A DNA stretch of 64,000 nt from a virus, in the IMG/VR virus record IMGVR_UViG_3300043427_003544, positions 1-64,000 of that record; one strand, 5' to 3'. Below, one piece after another: positions 54,163 to 63,477 of the stretch (positions within the stretch are counted from its first letter, which is position 1; every line of letters starts with the position of its first letter). The notes beneath the pieces were generated by a model, which did no database searches, had not been told where the DNA came from, and saw only the letters and a list, made by a program, of their open reading frames with translations. The position numbers were made by a program, and so were the translations under genes.

Positions 54163-55284
54163 ATGCCAGTAATAGCAGAACCAGAAAGAAGTCAGATTTA
54201 CACAAGAATCAAACATTTATTGGGTGCACCATTAAGAAGCGTTGAAGTAGAAGACGAGATGATGGATTCCCTCATGGAACTTTCAATTCAAGACTACGAA
54301 CAATACGTTTTGGATTGGTTGATAGAAACCAATTGGGTTAATCTTGTGAATTTAGATATGAGTGTGAAATCAGTTGCAAAAGCACTTGTCACAAGGACAA
54401 TGGATTTTGAACAACAATTTCAATATTCATATTCAAAAATTGTGGGTCTTCAAACATCGGGTCCTTGGGTACTAAAAAAAGATTATTTCACTCTTAGTGC
54501 AAACACTCAAACATATACAATTCCCGCTGGTCGTGAAGTAAATGAACTTCTTTGGTTTAGTAACCAACCATGGACGATGTTCGGATTGGGTGGTGTGGGA
54601 TTAGGATTTGGTTTGGATGGTGCGGGGTTAGGCGCTCCTCAGGCAGGATATGCACAATTTGGGTACCAAGGTTCGTATTTTATGATGTCAGGTTTTGATT
54701 ATCTGATAAGAGCACAAGAAGCAAATATTTTAAATAGAATTTTAGGTGGTAGTTTAACCTACAGAATAACAGGATTACCTGATGGAAAAAAACTCATTCA
54801 CCTAATGAATACGCCTAACGGAAGGTTCAATTGGACAAGTTATAGTCAGTACGTTGGAAAAAATGTTTGGTATTGGTATTATGACACTACAGGTGAAGAT
54901 AGGGATGATTGTTTAAGGTCAAATCCTGATATAATTAAATTACCTTCAGATGTTCCGATTGGTCAATTACAATGGGTTGATTTAAACGAACCGGCAAAAC
55001 AGTGGGTACGTAGATGGTTTACAGCATATGTAAAAGAAACCTTAGCAAGAGTTAGAGGAAAATATAGTGGGAATTTGAAAACCCCTGATAGCGAACTTCA
55101 AATGGACTATACAAGTCTTTTGACCGAAGCGGCAAACGAAAAAGCAAAATTAGATGAGGAACTTAAACTCAGACTAGAAAGGTTGAGGCCTGAAAAACAA
55201 ATGGAAAAAGAAGCGTTAATTGCCGAAAATCTTAACAAACAACTTAAGTACCATGCCTTTCCTAGACAAATTTATGTAATATAA
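54163..55284 (+). CDS. neck protein, gp13-like
   Basis: A 373-aa protein. The first 80 residues (YTRIKHLLGAPLRSVEVEDE, then DSLMELSIQDYEQYVLDWLI) resemble the N-terminal helix bundle of T4 gp13 (309 aa) and its relatives. The C-terminal part, KQWVRRWFTAYVKETLARVR followed by GKYSGNLKTPDSEL, is the family's conserved helix and loop. In T4 gp13 and gp14 close the portal after packaging and join head to tail. A Gly/Leu-rich segment (FGLGGVGLGFGLDGAGLGAP) near residues 140-165 looks like a low-complexity insert. It is on the plus strand after the helicase gene, apart from the minus-strand neck genes. Confidence 0.76.
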   Translation: MPVIAEPERSQIYTRIKHLLGAPLRSVEVEDEMMDSLMELSIQDYEQYVLDWLIETNWVNLVNLDMSVKSVAKALVTRTMDFEQQFQYSYSKIVGLQTSGPWVLKKDYFTLSANTQTYTIPAGREVNELLWFSNQPWTMFGLGGVGLGFGLDGAGLGAPQAGYAQFGYQGSYFMMSGFDYLIRAQEANILNRILGGSLTYRITGLPDGKKLIHLMNTPNGRFNWTSYSQYVGKNVWYWYYDTTGEDRDDCLRSNPDIIKLPSDVPIGQLQWVDLNEPAKQWVRRWFTAYVKETLARVRGKYSGNLKTPDSELQMDYTSLLTEAANEKAKLDEELKLRLERLRPEKQMEKEALIAENLNKQLKYHAFPRQIYVI

Positions 55285-55290
55285 TTGTTT

Positions 55291-55626
55291 ATGGCAATCA
55301 TCAAAAGTATACCAGCCCAAAGATTAGTACATGGGAGATTAATAGATACTTCAGAAATATCCGTAGTTTCCGAAACAGATTATTCCACACAAGGAGAAGA
55401 TTGTATTATTGTTAGAGGTATTCCCTCGTGTGTCCTCACCTTGAATTCTAGAACTACTGACCATATTGTAGTTAAAGCTATGACTCACTTAATAATCAAA
55501 CCTGATGTGAACACAATTGATGAACAATTCGATGAAATTGAGATGGATTTAGGTGCATGTGTTGAATTCAGATTTGTTGGTGGTTATTGGTACATTCTTT
55601 CATCAGACGGTTTGAAACAATCTTAA
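55291..55626 (+). CDS. small unassigned protein
   Basis: A 111-aa protein started at the ATG at 55291; a TTG two codons upstream is a poorer choice. It begins MAIIKSIPAQRLVHGRLIDT and reads GEDCIIVRGIPSCVLTLNSR, then ACVEFRFVGGYWYILSSDGL. Short beta strands repeat, suggesting a small beta domain of the sort used as a capsid or fibre decoration, but no family is recognised. It follows the gp13-like gene by 6 bases and its 3' end overlaps the converging DNA polymerase gene by 24 bases. Confidence 0.55.
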   Translation: MAIIKSIPAQRLVHGRLIDTSEISVVSETDYSTQGEDCIIVRGIPSCVLTLNSRTTDHIVVKAMTHLIIKPDVNTIDEQFDEIEMDLGACVEFRFVGGYWYILSSDGLKQS

Positions 55627-58392
55627 TTTTGTTTCCCACCCATTTTCAGCCAATTCATACATATAATCAGGGGACAATCCTCTTTTTTCCCAATACTTCA
55701 GTTCCTGTTCAGTAACATCAAGTACGTCTTTTTGTAAATCATCTTGGTCTCCCTCACCTAATGGATTCCCATTTATCAGTTGGCATTGAGCTGTTGTGAA
55801 TATTCCTCTCTCGGAAGGTTCAGAAACAATCAATGACTCTCTCACCTCATCTTGAAATACAACAAGTAGAGGTTCTATTCTTTTATTGAAAGTTGTTATT
55901 GCTCTTGGAACGTTGTAGTCGCCAGTCAACTCAGGGTCTTTTTCTAAAATATCCTTATCCAACATATAACAATTAACCATAACACCATCTGTAATTGGTT
56001 TTGCTTTAGGGTTATTATGTAAATTCACGGCATTTGTATCCTTAATTTGTTTTGCCGTCATCTTTTGTACATCTCCTTGAGATGCTTTAGTTCCATTATT
56101 AACATACATAATAACGTCACCTAAATTCACACTTATATTATTTTGAATTGCCAACTCCATGTGTGCCATTCTAGACATAGAATTTCCCGCCTTAGTCTTT
56201 GTAGATAATCTTTTTATATAATCATCTATGGTAAGTTTGACTTTGGCTCTTTGAGCAATTTTAGATAATGGTACTTTTTTGTCATAGATTTTTGTTAGAT
56301 ATTCATAATAATATTCTATAAATTCTTTACCTTGACCATGTAATAACATTTTTATTCCTTTATCTAAGAATTCCTCGATATATAATGGTAATTTTTTTGA
56401 CTTAATGCTATTGCCAGTCAATTTTATTTTCCCTTTGGCATCCATTACCGCATAATTTTTCCTGGCCAAATTAATACACGATGGCCAAACACCGTCAGTA
56501 TCTAAAGCCATTTCACCTCTCATGAATATATCATTATACTCAGCAACATCAGCCTCAGGACCTTTATAAATTTTACCTTCTTTAACTTTCCAATTCAAGC
56601 CACGACCAACGTATTCCCTCTCATTTGCATCATCAGGGCTTGAAAAGTTCACACCGTCCGTATCCATAACAAGTGGAACATAACCTTTTGTCATAAAAAA
56701 CTTAATCATCTGTCGAAGATATTGTCTTCCTGTACAAGTGATTTGTTCACCCATATACATGTCACCCCACGCAAAAACCTGAGGTGCTGACAATGCTCCG
56801 AACATTGAGTTAATAAAGATTTTGATTGGTAATTGTTTGTTAGAATATGATTCGGACTTTTTCTTGTCTTTCTCATAAAATTCCTCTGCCAGTTGTTTGT
56901 ATTTGATACGGGTGTCTCTAAAATACTTTAACATTCCCTTCATCGCACCTGTTACATCACAATCGGGAAAAACATCATGTACAAGCTGAATGGAAGGGTA
57001 TAGAGACGAGAAGTCCAACTTAAGAACGTTCTTACTATATCCAACCTTAAGTAGTCGGGAAAGACCCCCTACGAAGTCTGTCTTACTTTGTTTAGCGGGT
57101 ATTGCCAAGTTATTTTTATATGACCACGCCAACATCAACATTTTCCATAATGTTGCTGTTCCCATGGTAGATACTCTTTCGTATGTTGTTGGAATCATTG
57201 CCGCAAGTAAGAAGGAGCCTTGATTAAATTCTTGGTCAACTTTTAAAGTCTCATCCAAGTCATCGTCCAAATATCGCTCAACTAAGTTAGAACCATTGGT
57301 TTTTATATAAACACCTGGAAACTTAAGGTCCAAGTCAGCAAATTCAGATATTTTTTTATATTTCCCATTTTGAACATTCAACCAATATTCCTCATTGTTG
57401 CTATACATCTTACCAATATTTTCGTGGTCAATGTATACACGGTCAGGGGCTTCAGCTTCAATAAATTTTGTGATATATTTAAGACCTGCACTTTTAATAT
57501 TTGAATTAATTGCTTGAGCCCTTCTTACAGCATGAATAATATCAATTACATTATAACCCCAAATAGATGTTTGAATATAATTTTCAACCTCGTTTGCTAG
57601 TTTTAATATATTCTCTTTTCTACTGAAAGAATGTTCAGGGTGTAATGACTTACATATCTTTTTTGGTTCTATTCCTAATATCTTACATCTTTCAAAAATC
57701 CAATGCCAGTCGAAGTTTGCTGAGTTATATCCACCAATAATACTTGGTTTCAATTCGTTGATTACATTAAAAAACTCAATGATTGCCCCCTTTTCTTCCT
57801 TTTCATCAAGGCATTCAATGACTCTATGATAGCCCTTGTTTGTCTTGATTCCAATCATGAAGATTCTACCATCTTTAGGCTCCAAAGCATTAGTTTCTAA
57901 GTCAAACACCAATCTTGTCACTTGGTCATAATCTTCGAATCCTTTGAACAATCTTTTTTCTTTTGAAATAAGATATTGTTCAACTGGAGGCAATACTAAT
58001 ATTTTGTCTTTTGCTTTCTCAGACCAAGGGTCCAAATTACCTTCTCTAAAAAATTGTATAAGTTCTCTATAACCCTTCAAAGATTTGACAATGTAAGTGA
58101 GACCATTTTCTAACCTTTCATTATCTTGGGTTTCAAGTTTTTCTATGAGGATTCCATGTTTGGACATTGCTTCTTTCTGTGAAGCCTTTGAATTATTATA
58201 AAAATTTAATCCACGCAAATCTCCAACCCAAGCAAATGGAATGAAACTATCCTTTCTAATTTCCTTACCTTTGTTGGGTATTTCTTTTATCTTATAAATT
58301 GAGTTTGAGACGTAGTCAAATTCTATTGCAACAATAAATTCTTCGGGGTCGTTTCCATGCAAGAACGACTCTATTTGCTCATTTGTAATCAT
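55603..58392 (-). CDS. family B DNA polymerase
   Basis: A 929-aa replicative polymerase (T4 gp43 is 898 aa). Exonuclease: ExoI VFDLETNAL (D164/E166), ExoII GGYNSANFDWHW at about 220-231. Polymerase: motif A LDFSSLYPSIQ (D460), motif B KIFINSMFGALSAP at about 524-537, motif C MDTDG with D577/D579. Both proofreading and synthesis sites look intact. The C-terminus has no clear clamp-binding peptide. It stands apart from the other replication genes, which lie 27 kb away between baseplate genes. Upstream are a TATTTAT motif and an overlapping TATCTTTG box. It converges on the small plus-strand gene with a 24-base overlap. Confidence 0.94.
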   Translation of the reverse strand: MITNEQIESFLHGNDPEEFIVAIEFDYVSNSIYKIKEIPNKGKEIRKDSFIPFAWVGDLRGLNFYNNSKASQKEAMSKHGILIEKLETQDNERLENGLTYIVKSLKGYRELIQFFREGNLDPWSEKAKDKILVLPPVEQYLISKEKRLFKGFEDYDQVTRLVFDLETNALEPKDGRIFMIGIKTNKGYHRVIECLDEKEEKGAIIEFFNVINELKPSIIGGYNSANFDWHWIFERCKILGIEPKKICKSLHPEHSFSRKENILKLANEVENYIQTSIWGYNVIDIIHAVRRAQAINSNIKSAGLKYITKFIEAEAPDRVYIDHENIGKMYSNNEEYWLNVQNGKYKKISEFADLDLKFPGVYIKTNGSNLVERYLDDDLDETLKVDQEFNQGSFLLAAMIPTTYERVSTMGTATLWKMLMLAWSYKNNLAIPAKQSKTDFVGGLSRLLKVGYSKNVLKLDFSSLYPSIQLVHDVFPDCDVTGAMKGMLKYFRDTRIKYKQLAEEFYEKDKKKSESYSNKQLPIKIFINSMFGALSAPQVFAWGDMYMGEQITCTGRQYLRQMIKFFMTKGYVPLVMDTDGVNFSSPDDANEREYVGRGLNWKVKEGKIYKGPEADVAEYNDIFMRGEMALDTDGVWPSCINLARKNYAVMDAKGKIKLTGNSIKSKKLPLYIEEFLDKGIKMLLHGQGKEFIEYYYEYLTKIYDKKVPLSKIAQRAKVKLTIDDYIKRLSTKTKAGNSMSRMAHMELAIQNNISVNLGDVIMYVNNGTKASQGDVQKMTAKQIKDTNAVNLHNNPKAKPITDGVMVNCYMLDKDILEKDPELTGDYNVPRAITTFNKRIEPLLVVFQDEVRESLIVSEPSERGIFTTAQCQLINGNPLGEGDQDDLQKDVLDVTEQELKYWEKRGLSPDYMYELAENGWETKLRLFQTV

Positions 58393-58446
58393 AAATCGTA
58401 TTTAAGTTTGACACATTTGCTTTCACCTAAAGATGAAGTTAGTCTT

Positions 58447-58458
58447 CAAAGATAAATA
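58447..58458 (-). promoter_or_regulatory. promoter region of DNA polymerase gene (candidate)
   Basis: Coding-strand TATTTAT at 58452-58458 overlaps TATCTTTG at 58447-58454, a perfect TAnnTTTG -7 box. The nearest upstream TTTG lies 25 bases away, longer than the host consensus spacer of 19-21. The leader would be about 50 bases. The rest of the 91-base gap is AT-rich with no other feature. Confidence 0.42.
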
Positions 58459-58483
58459 TAAAAAATGATTTGAACTAATCAAA

Positions 58484-58861
58484 TTAACAACAAGGCTCCG
58501 TGCTCGAAAAACTATCTTGAACATTGATGTAAATTTCCTCTCTCAAAGGAAGAATAAGATTCCCTTCGTCGTTCTTAATAAGAAACTCACCAACGTATCT
58601 TCCAACAGTGTTTGTATCTCTTTCTGTAAATTGGAAATATATGTAATATTCTGGAGTTGAGCCCGCAGGTAAATCTAATGAAACAATTCCACAAGGAGCA
58701 TCAACAATTTTAGGGATTCCTGTAGACGTATCCTTCATTGAAAAATAAATCGAAGAAACAGGAAGACTTTCCATTAATTCTTGGAACCCGGCTCTTCCGT
58801 CTTTTACAACTTGCATTTTAAGTATAGGAAGATTTGCATTCTTTTTTATAAAAAATTCCAT
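58484..58861 (-). CDS. small virion-like protein, possible BppU-type domain
   Basis: A 125-aa protein started at the ATG at 58861. An upstream ATG at 58915 would overlap the methyltransferase gene by 38 bases. Text: NLPILKMQVVKDGRAGFQEL, VSSIYFSMKDTSTGIPKI, GRYVGEFLIKNDEGNLILPL, ending YINVQDSFSSTEPCC. The G-x-Y-x-G-E-F-x-I ... LILP ... I-x-V-x-D-S pattern is like the N-terminal domain of baseplate upper proteins in some phages; this is an eye match. The Cys pair at the end is unusual. It is the last gene of the minus-strand glycosylation run. Confidence 0.5.
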   Translation of the reverse strand: MEFFIKKNANLPILKMQVVKDGRAGFQELMESLPVSSIYFSMKDTSTGIPKIVDAPCGIVSLDLPAGSTPEYYIYFQFTERDTNTVGRYVGEFLIKNDEGNLILPLREEIYINVQDSFSSTEPCC

Positions 58862-58865
58862 AACA

Positions 58866-58872
58866 ATAAATA
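58866..58872 (-). promoter_or_regulatory. TATTTAT motif near 125-aa gene start
   Basis: Coding-strand TATTTAT 5 bases before the ATG at 58861 and just beyond the stop of the methyltransferase fusion gene. Confidence 0.22.
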
Positions 58873-58877
58873 TGTTG

Positions 58878-61214
58878 TTATGATTCTTTACGAAGGTCCT
58901 TACTATAATGTTCAAATCTATTGTGTTCGGTAGGAGTCATTAATAATATACCAGGATTCAATTCTCCCTTTTTAACTAATTGGTACATGTGACTCATCCA
59001 TGTTTGTTCAAATGGGTGAGCCCAAGTAGTATCCAAAAACATTTTTTTATTTCCCTGTCTTGTAATAATTTGAGGCCAATTACAATAATAAACCTCCCCT
59101 GTTGCATAGGGAGTCCCTTTGTGTGATAAAACATTTTTGTAGATGGTCTTCGGGGCATTTAGGTCTAGTCCTACTTCAGGTAATTTGGATTTTTCAGGCC
59201 AAAACGTTTCTCTGATGTTTTGAGGTACATTGTACCACGACCATTGTGTTGAGTTATTTCCATAAAATTCCGTAAAATTTAATTTAAGAAAATCAAACTT
59301 TTCTTTTTTGACTATTTCTAACGTTTTCAAATACAACTCATCTACATATCTAATAAATCCATTCTTACAGACTTCCCCTTTTTTTGGGTAGAAAAACATG
59401 TCATCTTCAAAAAATAAATAAAAATCTAAATCAGTGTTTTTTTCAAAATGCTCGGCAATAAATTGTCTACCACCACAAATACCCAAATTATCTTTTTTGA
59501 TATGTTCAAAATTATACTTTTCGCAAAGTACTTTATATTTTTCAAATGTAGAACTATCGGTTGAATTATCTAATAAAAACTTTTTTGTTTTTGATATGTA
59601 GTTTTCATCGTATTCCAACATTGATTGTATTAAAGTTTCAAATTGATTTGGACTATTGAAAGTAATCACATACAACCCAACTTTAGTTATGTCTAAGTTT
59701 TTTTCTTCTCGATTAACTATTTTTTTGGTAATACTACTACTTTTCAACTCCTCGAAAAACGGCCACACAAGTCCATTACCTTCGATAGAATATTGAGAAA
59801 TAATGTCACTATGATTGTGCATTAATATTGTAAAAATACTCTCCTCAGTACCCATATATCCCTCATACAATGAATTTTTCAAGTATCCGTAATACAAACC
59901 ATTTATTTCATTTATAGTTCCCTTTTTACCTCCAAAAAAACCTCCTCTACAAACATATTTCACATAGTCTGTATTACAATATCTTGCAAGAGGTTTTCTT
60001 TCGAAGCCATGGACCTCCTCACCTCCCTCATAAGGGTATGACAAGAAAATAAAATCTTTTGTTTCCGACATTGCTTTTTGCAAATTATCAAAAACCTTAT
60101 CGTGGGTAAAATAACCATAATTAACCGTACTTGTAATTCCTCCATCAATCCAAAAAAAGTATTCTGTGTTGAATGGGTTCCAAATAGTAACGTTATTCAA
60201 CATGAACATTTTACTCATCACTAAAGGATTATAGTGTTCCAAAGTTGCTTGTGGAGACTCCCTCAACCACCCAGCTTGAGACAACCACTTTTCCTGTTTT
60301 CTTATTTCATTTGTTTTGTTTGTAAATTCAAACCAATTTTTCAATTCGTCCAAACTCATAAAATTAACAACAGTATTGTCCTTTTTTCGTATACTCCAAA
60401 TAAAATCTTCGTCGGATTTATCTGCAAAAATATACATTGGAATATCAGATTTTAGTAATTGTCCAAATCTTTCCAAATAATCGGTATAATTTCTTTTGAA
60501 AGAAGAATTTAATTCACCTCTCCCTAAATTCCACATTCCTGTGACAATAGTGGTATTATGCTTTTCATTCTTTGTTTTTTCTTGTGTTACGATAGCTTCT
60601 TCTGCGAGAGAAATATCATGCAGATTCATATAACCAAAATTGTCCTTGATATAATTTGAAAATTCCGTAGGTAAGGGGTTTTGTCCTGTCTCTACAAAAA
60701 TTTTATTTGTTGGGTCTTTAACAAATACTCCATAATCAAAACGAACACAGAAAGGATAGAAACCCAAAAATCTTTGGAAAAAGTTTTGAAAAGTTAAATC
60801 ATCTTGTAAATGAGTTTCATAAACATTACCAAAATGCTCCCCTTGTTTAGAATCAAAAGGTACTGCAACTATTGCATTGGAATTTGATACTTTATTAAGT
60901 AAAGATATTGCTTTAGGTAAAGAAATATGTTCTATAACATCACCAAATATTATCAAATCGTATTCGTCGAAATTTATATTTAATTCGGTTATATCCCCAA
61001 CAAATACATTATTATATTTTTCTTTAAGTTGGTAATCATCTACGTAGGGTTCAAAAATTTCTACGCAATCTATGTTATTATATCCCTCGTGGCGTAGTAA
61101 ATCGGAATATGTTCCAACACCTGGACCAACATCTAAAATCTTTGAATCTTTTTTATATTTTTGTAAAATATAATTTTTTGTTTCTTTTTTGAAATATCCT
61201 GTACTTCTTGGCAT
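58878..61214 (-). CDS. methyltransferase-glycosyltransferase fusion protein
   Basis: A 778-aa protein with three parts. Residues about 1-200 are a class I SAM methyltransferase: motif I KILDVGPGVGTYSDLL, then a post-I acidic strand (NIDCVEIFEP) and YDLIIFGDVIEHISLP. Residues about 220-500 resemble the HtrL/YibB-type glycosyltransferase family: TTIVTGMWNLGRGELN, then YNPLVMSKMFMLNNVTIWNP and FFWIDGGIT. Residues about 505-778 are a GT-A-like domain: GLYVITFNSPNQFETLIQSM, LGICGGRQFIAEHF, and the acidic DFYLFFEDDMFFY. It would build or modify a glycan. Acceptor and sugar are unknown. It lies 5 bases after the 213-aa transferase stop in a run of similar genes. Methyltransferase assignment is firmest; the HtrL part is likely. 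Confidence 0.75.
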   Translation of the reverse strand: MPRSTGYFKKETKNYILQKYKKDSKILDVGPGVGTYSDLLRHEGYNNIDCVEIFEPYVDDYQLKEKYNNVFVGDITELNINFDEYDLIIFGDVIEHISLPKAISLLNKVSNSNAIVAVPFDSKQGEHFGNVYETHLQDDLTFQNFFQRFLGFYPFCVRFDYGVFVKDPTNKIFVETGQNPLPTEFSNYIKDNFGYMNLHDISLAEEAIVTQEKTKNEKHNTTIVTGMWNLGRGELNSSFKRNYTDYLERFGQLLKSDIPMYIFADKSDEDFIWSIRKKDNTVVNFMSLDELKNWFEFTNKTNEIRKQEKWLSQAGWLRESPQATLEHYNPLVMSKMFMLNNVTIWNPFNTEYFFWIDGGITSTVNYGYFTHDKVFDNLQKAMSETKDFIFLSYPYEGGEEVHGFERKPLARYCNTDYVKYVCRGGFFGGKKGTINEINGLYYGYLKNSLYEGYMGTEESIFTILMHNHSDIISQYSIEGNGLVWPFFEELKSSSITKKIVNREEKNLDITKVGLYVITFNSPNQFETLIQSMLEYDENYISKTKKFLLDNSTDSSTFEKYKVLCEKYNFEHIKKDNLGICGGRQFIAEHFEKNTDLDFYLFFEDDMFFYPKKGEVCKNGFIRYVDELYLKTLEIVKKEKFDFLKLNFTEFYGNNSTQWSWYNVPQNIRETFWPEKSKLPEVGLDLNAPKTIYKNVLSHKGTPYATGEVYYCNWPQIITRQGNKKMFLDTTWAHPFEQTWMSHMYQLVKKGELNPGILLMTPTEHNRFEHYSKDLRKES

Positions 61215-61219
61215 AAATA

Positions 61220-61861
61220 TTATTTATAGTCTGTGAAAATATCTTTATATAAATTTACATGAGATGGAGTATTAAATAAAGAATATGCGTTGTGAGGCTC
61301 ACTTAAAATCCAATTCTCGGCAGAGAATCTAGTTTCGAATTTGAAATTTTTATCAATTTTTTTTACATAAAAAGAATTAACCCAAAAAAAGTTCCCATTA
61401 AATATTTTAATTAATTTATATTCTCCGTTTATCGATGCAGAATGATTTTGATAATTTATTCCGCAACAATTATAGCCTTCCTCGAGTATATCAACACATT
61501 TCGTCCAGTTTTCAATCAAGAAATACTCCATCATTTCTCTCCAATTCATACAGGGTATTTCATTCTCAGTTCCTTGGTGTGTTACGCCCTTACTATGTAT
61601 GTACAATATTTTGTAGTTTTGAATTGACTCATCACAAAACTTTTTCAATTCAATTATTGTTGACGATTCAGCAGTTGATGTAGTGGGTTCAATGAACATA
61701 ATTTCGTAGTTATAATAATTTAACATTAGTTCATTAAATCTTTGTATATCTTTTTCAGCGTTTCCATTATGAACAACACCTAATTTCAAGGTAGACAAAC
61801 TTAGTAGTCCTGAATCCTTTAATTTATCTAATTGTTCTTTAACAATGGATGACCAATCCAT
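61220..61861 (-). CDS. glycosyltransferase-like protein
   Basis: A 213-aa protein started at the ATG at 61861 (MDWSSIVKEQLDKLKDSGLL); the longer frame to 61906 has an implausible hydrophobic N-terminus. Text: TLKLGVVHNGNAEKDIQRFN, FIEPTTSTAESSTIIELKKF, YKILYIHSKGVTHQ, NWREMMEYFLIENWTKCVDI, and GNFFWVNSFYVKKI. The layout ILYIHSKGV...M...F...NGNFFW is that of small glycosyltransferases encoded by large viruses and bacterial capsule loci. No DxD motif is obvious, so a metal-independent or divergent enzyme is possible. It is placed 48 bases after the HtrL-like gene. Confidence 0.62.
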   Translation of the reverse strand: MDWSSIVKEQLDKLKDSGLLSLSTLKLGVVHNGNAEKDIQRFNELMLNYYNYEIMFIEPTTSTAESSTIIELKKFCDESIQNYKILYIHSKGVTHQGTENEIPCMNWREMMEYFLIENWTKCVDILEEGYNCCGINYQNHSASINGEYKLIKIFNGNFFWVNSFYVKKIDKNFKFETRFSAENWILSEPHNAYSLFNTPSHVNLYKDIFTDYK

Positions 61862-61909
61862 AAACAAGTAAATGTGATAAAATATATAATATTTCTGCAC
61901 AATCAAATT

Positions 61910-62779
61910 TTAATCTTTATAAGAGGAACAACTTTCAGTACTATATTTTGACTCGTCATACAAATCCATAATTTTTAGAATGCCCTTTTGTAAGTCATTC
62001 CAATCGTCAAATTCAAAATATTTGATTTGTTCTTGTTTACTTATCAAAACACAAAGAACTTCTTGGTCACTTGTATAAAATCCGTGTTCGTTGACCATTC
62101 TCTTAATAATATTTTGATAATCCTTAAAATAATTTAGAACTAATTTACTACTTCCACCAAAGAGCCCACCGGGTATTATGAATGAAGAAACCCCAAACAT
62201 ACTATCAATCCAAGCCTTTTCTTGATAATTGAAAACTATATGATTTCCTTTCAAAGAAATGAAACCAAAATCCTGAATGTTCGAAAAAATTCCGTCCAAG
62301 AATTTTTTACTATGAGCAATTTCACACATATAATCTCTCCAACCAACACCACAACTTGTACCAAACAATCCTGAATCAATCCACACTACAGAACCATCAA
62401 AATTTTCTGATTCTCTAATCAAATAATCTAACTTGTTATACATTACTTCAACATAATTGTCAACGCAATGAATTCTATCCCATATACAACCTTCTGATAT
62501 TTTTTTTAATTGTAATGGTTTTATAACTTCAGAAAAAAATTCACCATTCAATTCATTAATTTTAATTGTAATGTTTGGTTTATTAAATAATTCATTCAAG
62601 TTGTGATTTTCCAAGGTTTTTTTATCGGTATAAATTACATATTCGTATTCGTCAAATATTATATTTTCAATTGTTTTGGCAAGGACATGGAAACCTTTAT
62701 AAAGTCCTCCCCCTCTTTCTGTTATGTAATTTAAGTCATAAATTGACGTTACTATTTTTTTACCTGTACCAAGTGTCAT
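61910..62779 (-). CDS. HtrL/YibB-like glycosyltransferase
   Basis: A 289-aa protein from the ATG at 62779; a TTG at 62788 is less likely. Signature text: KKIVTSIYDLNYITERGGGL, then EYEYVIYTDKKTLENH, VVWIDSGLFGTSCGVGW, and IIPGGLFGGSSKLVLNYF. The V/I-W-I-D-[SG]-G strand is shared with the middle domain of the fusion protein downstream, and the two proteins are probably related. It overlaps the preceding glycosyltransferase gene by 20 bases. Likely adds a sugar to a glycan or protein; target unknown. Confidence 0.65.
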   Translation of the reverse strand: MTLGTGKKIVTSIYDLNYITERGGGLYKGFHVLAKTIENIIFDEYEYVIYTDKKTLENHNLNELFNKPNITIKINELNGEFFSEVIKPLQLKKISEGCIWDRIHCVDNYVEVMYNKLDYLIRESENFDGSVVWIDSGLFGTSCGVGWRDYMCEIAHSKKFLDGIFSNIQDFGFISLKGNHIVFNYQEKAWIDSMFGVSSFIIPGGLFGGSSKLVLNYFKDYQNIIKRMVNEHGFYTSDQEVLCVLISKQEQIKYFEFDDWNDLQKGILKIMDLYDESKYSTESCSSYKD

Positions 62780-63476
62780 GTTTTGCAATTAAGAGATTTA
62801 TTGATTTCGAGCTAGTATTTTTTAATTTTATTCCATTATATAGCGCCGAAAAACACATTTCATCGATGTTCCCGGCCGGAACATTTGATAATTTTTGAGA
62901 GTTTTTTATTTCTATACATTTATCCCAACTCTCTATAAATTTGAATTTTTTATCGTCATCGATTGAAATATATTGAATCAAGTCTTCAGGCATTTCATTC
63001 AATTCAATCTTATCGTAGTATCTATCAAAGTTTTGTTCATAAATTAAGAATCTTCTTCCTAACATACTAGTTGAGTTAATTTGTTGAGAAAATGAATATG
63101 TGACTTGACTTCCTATTGTGTTGGATTCAAAAGTATTTAATGCTGAATTTATATCAAATCTATCGGAAGGAATTATATCAGTATCTACTAATATAACTTT
63201 ATTATGCCCCGATTCGAAAGCAGACAAAAGCGAATATCTTTTTACAGAAAAATCAAAATCATAATAGTTTTTGTTGTATGAAAGATAATCTTGATTATAA
63301 TCACTTATATTTTTAACTGAATTAAATTCGTATTTGTCTATAGAATCAGGAGAATCCGTAACAATAAAAATTTGAGGAATTTCTGAAAGTTTCGAAAATT
63401 CTTTTAACAATCTATTTGTTTGTTCATAATACCTATCACCATAACAGAATGTCGCAATTGCAAAATCTAAAATCAT
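62760..63476 (-). CDS. glycosyltransferase with DxD motif
   Basis: A 238-aa protein from the ATG at 63476, which lies directly behind the stop of the preceding gene; the alternative TTG upstream is unlikely. Sequence: MILDFAIATFCYGDRYYEQT, SEIPQIFIVTDSPDSIDKYE, then SGHNKVILVDTDIIPSDRFD. The VDTD strand is a typical DxD nucleotide-sugar/metal site, and the preceding helix is of GT-A type. A later part reads NVPAGNIDEMCFSALYNGIK. It lies between the CmcI-like methyltransferase gene and the HtrL-like gene in the same cluster. Confidence 0.65.
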   Translation of the reverse strand: MILDFAIATFCYGDRYYEQTNRLLKEFSKLSEIPQIFIVTDSPDSIDKYEFNSVKNISDYNQDYLSYNKNYYDFDFSVKRYSLLSAFESGHNKVILVDTDIIPSDRFDINSALNTFESNTIGSQVTYSFSQQINSTSMLGRRFLIYEQNFDRYYDKIELNEMPEDLIQYISIDDDKKFKFIESWDKCIEIKNSQKLSNVPAGNIDEMCFSALYNGIKLKNTSSKSINLLIAKHDTWYR

Positions 63477-63477
63477 A

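Noticed and set aside
58862-58915. N-terminal extension of the 125-aa gene
   Set aside because: It overlaps the methyltransferase fusion gene and reads through the TATTTAT-containing gap.
61219-61226. T4-like late promoter TATAAATA on the minus strand
   Set aside because: It falls in the last codons of the upstream glycosyltransferase gene (D-Y-K-stop) and is the only such coding-strand copy near a start, so it is probably chance.
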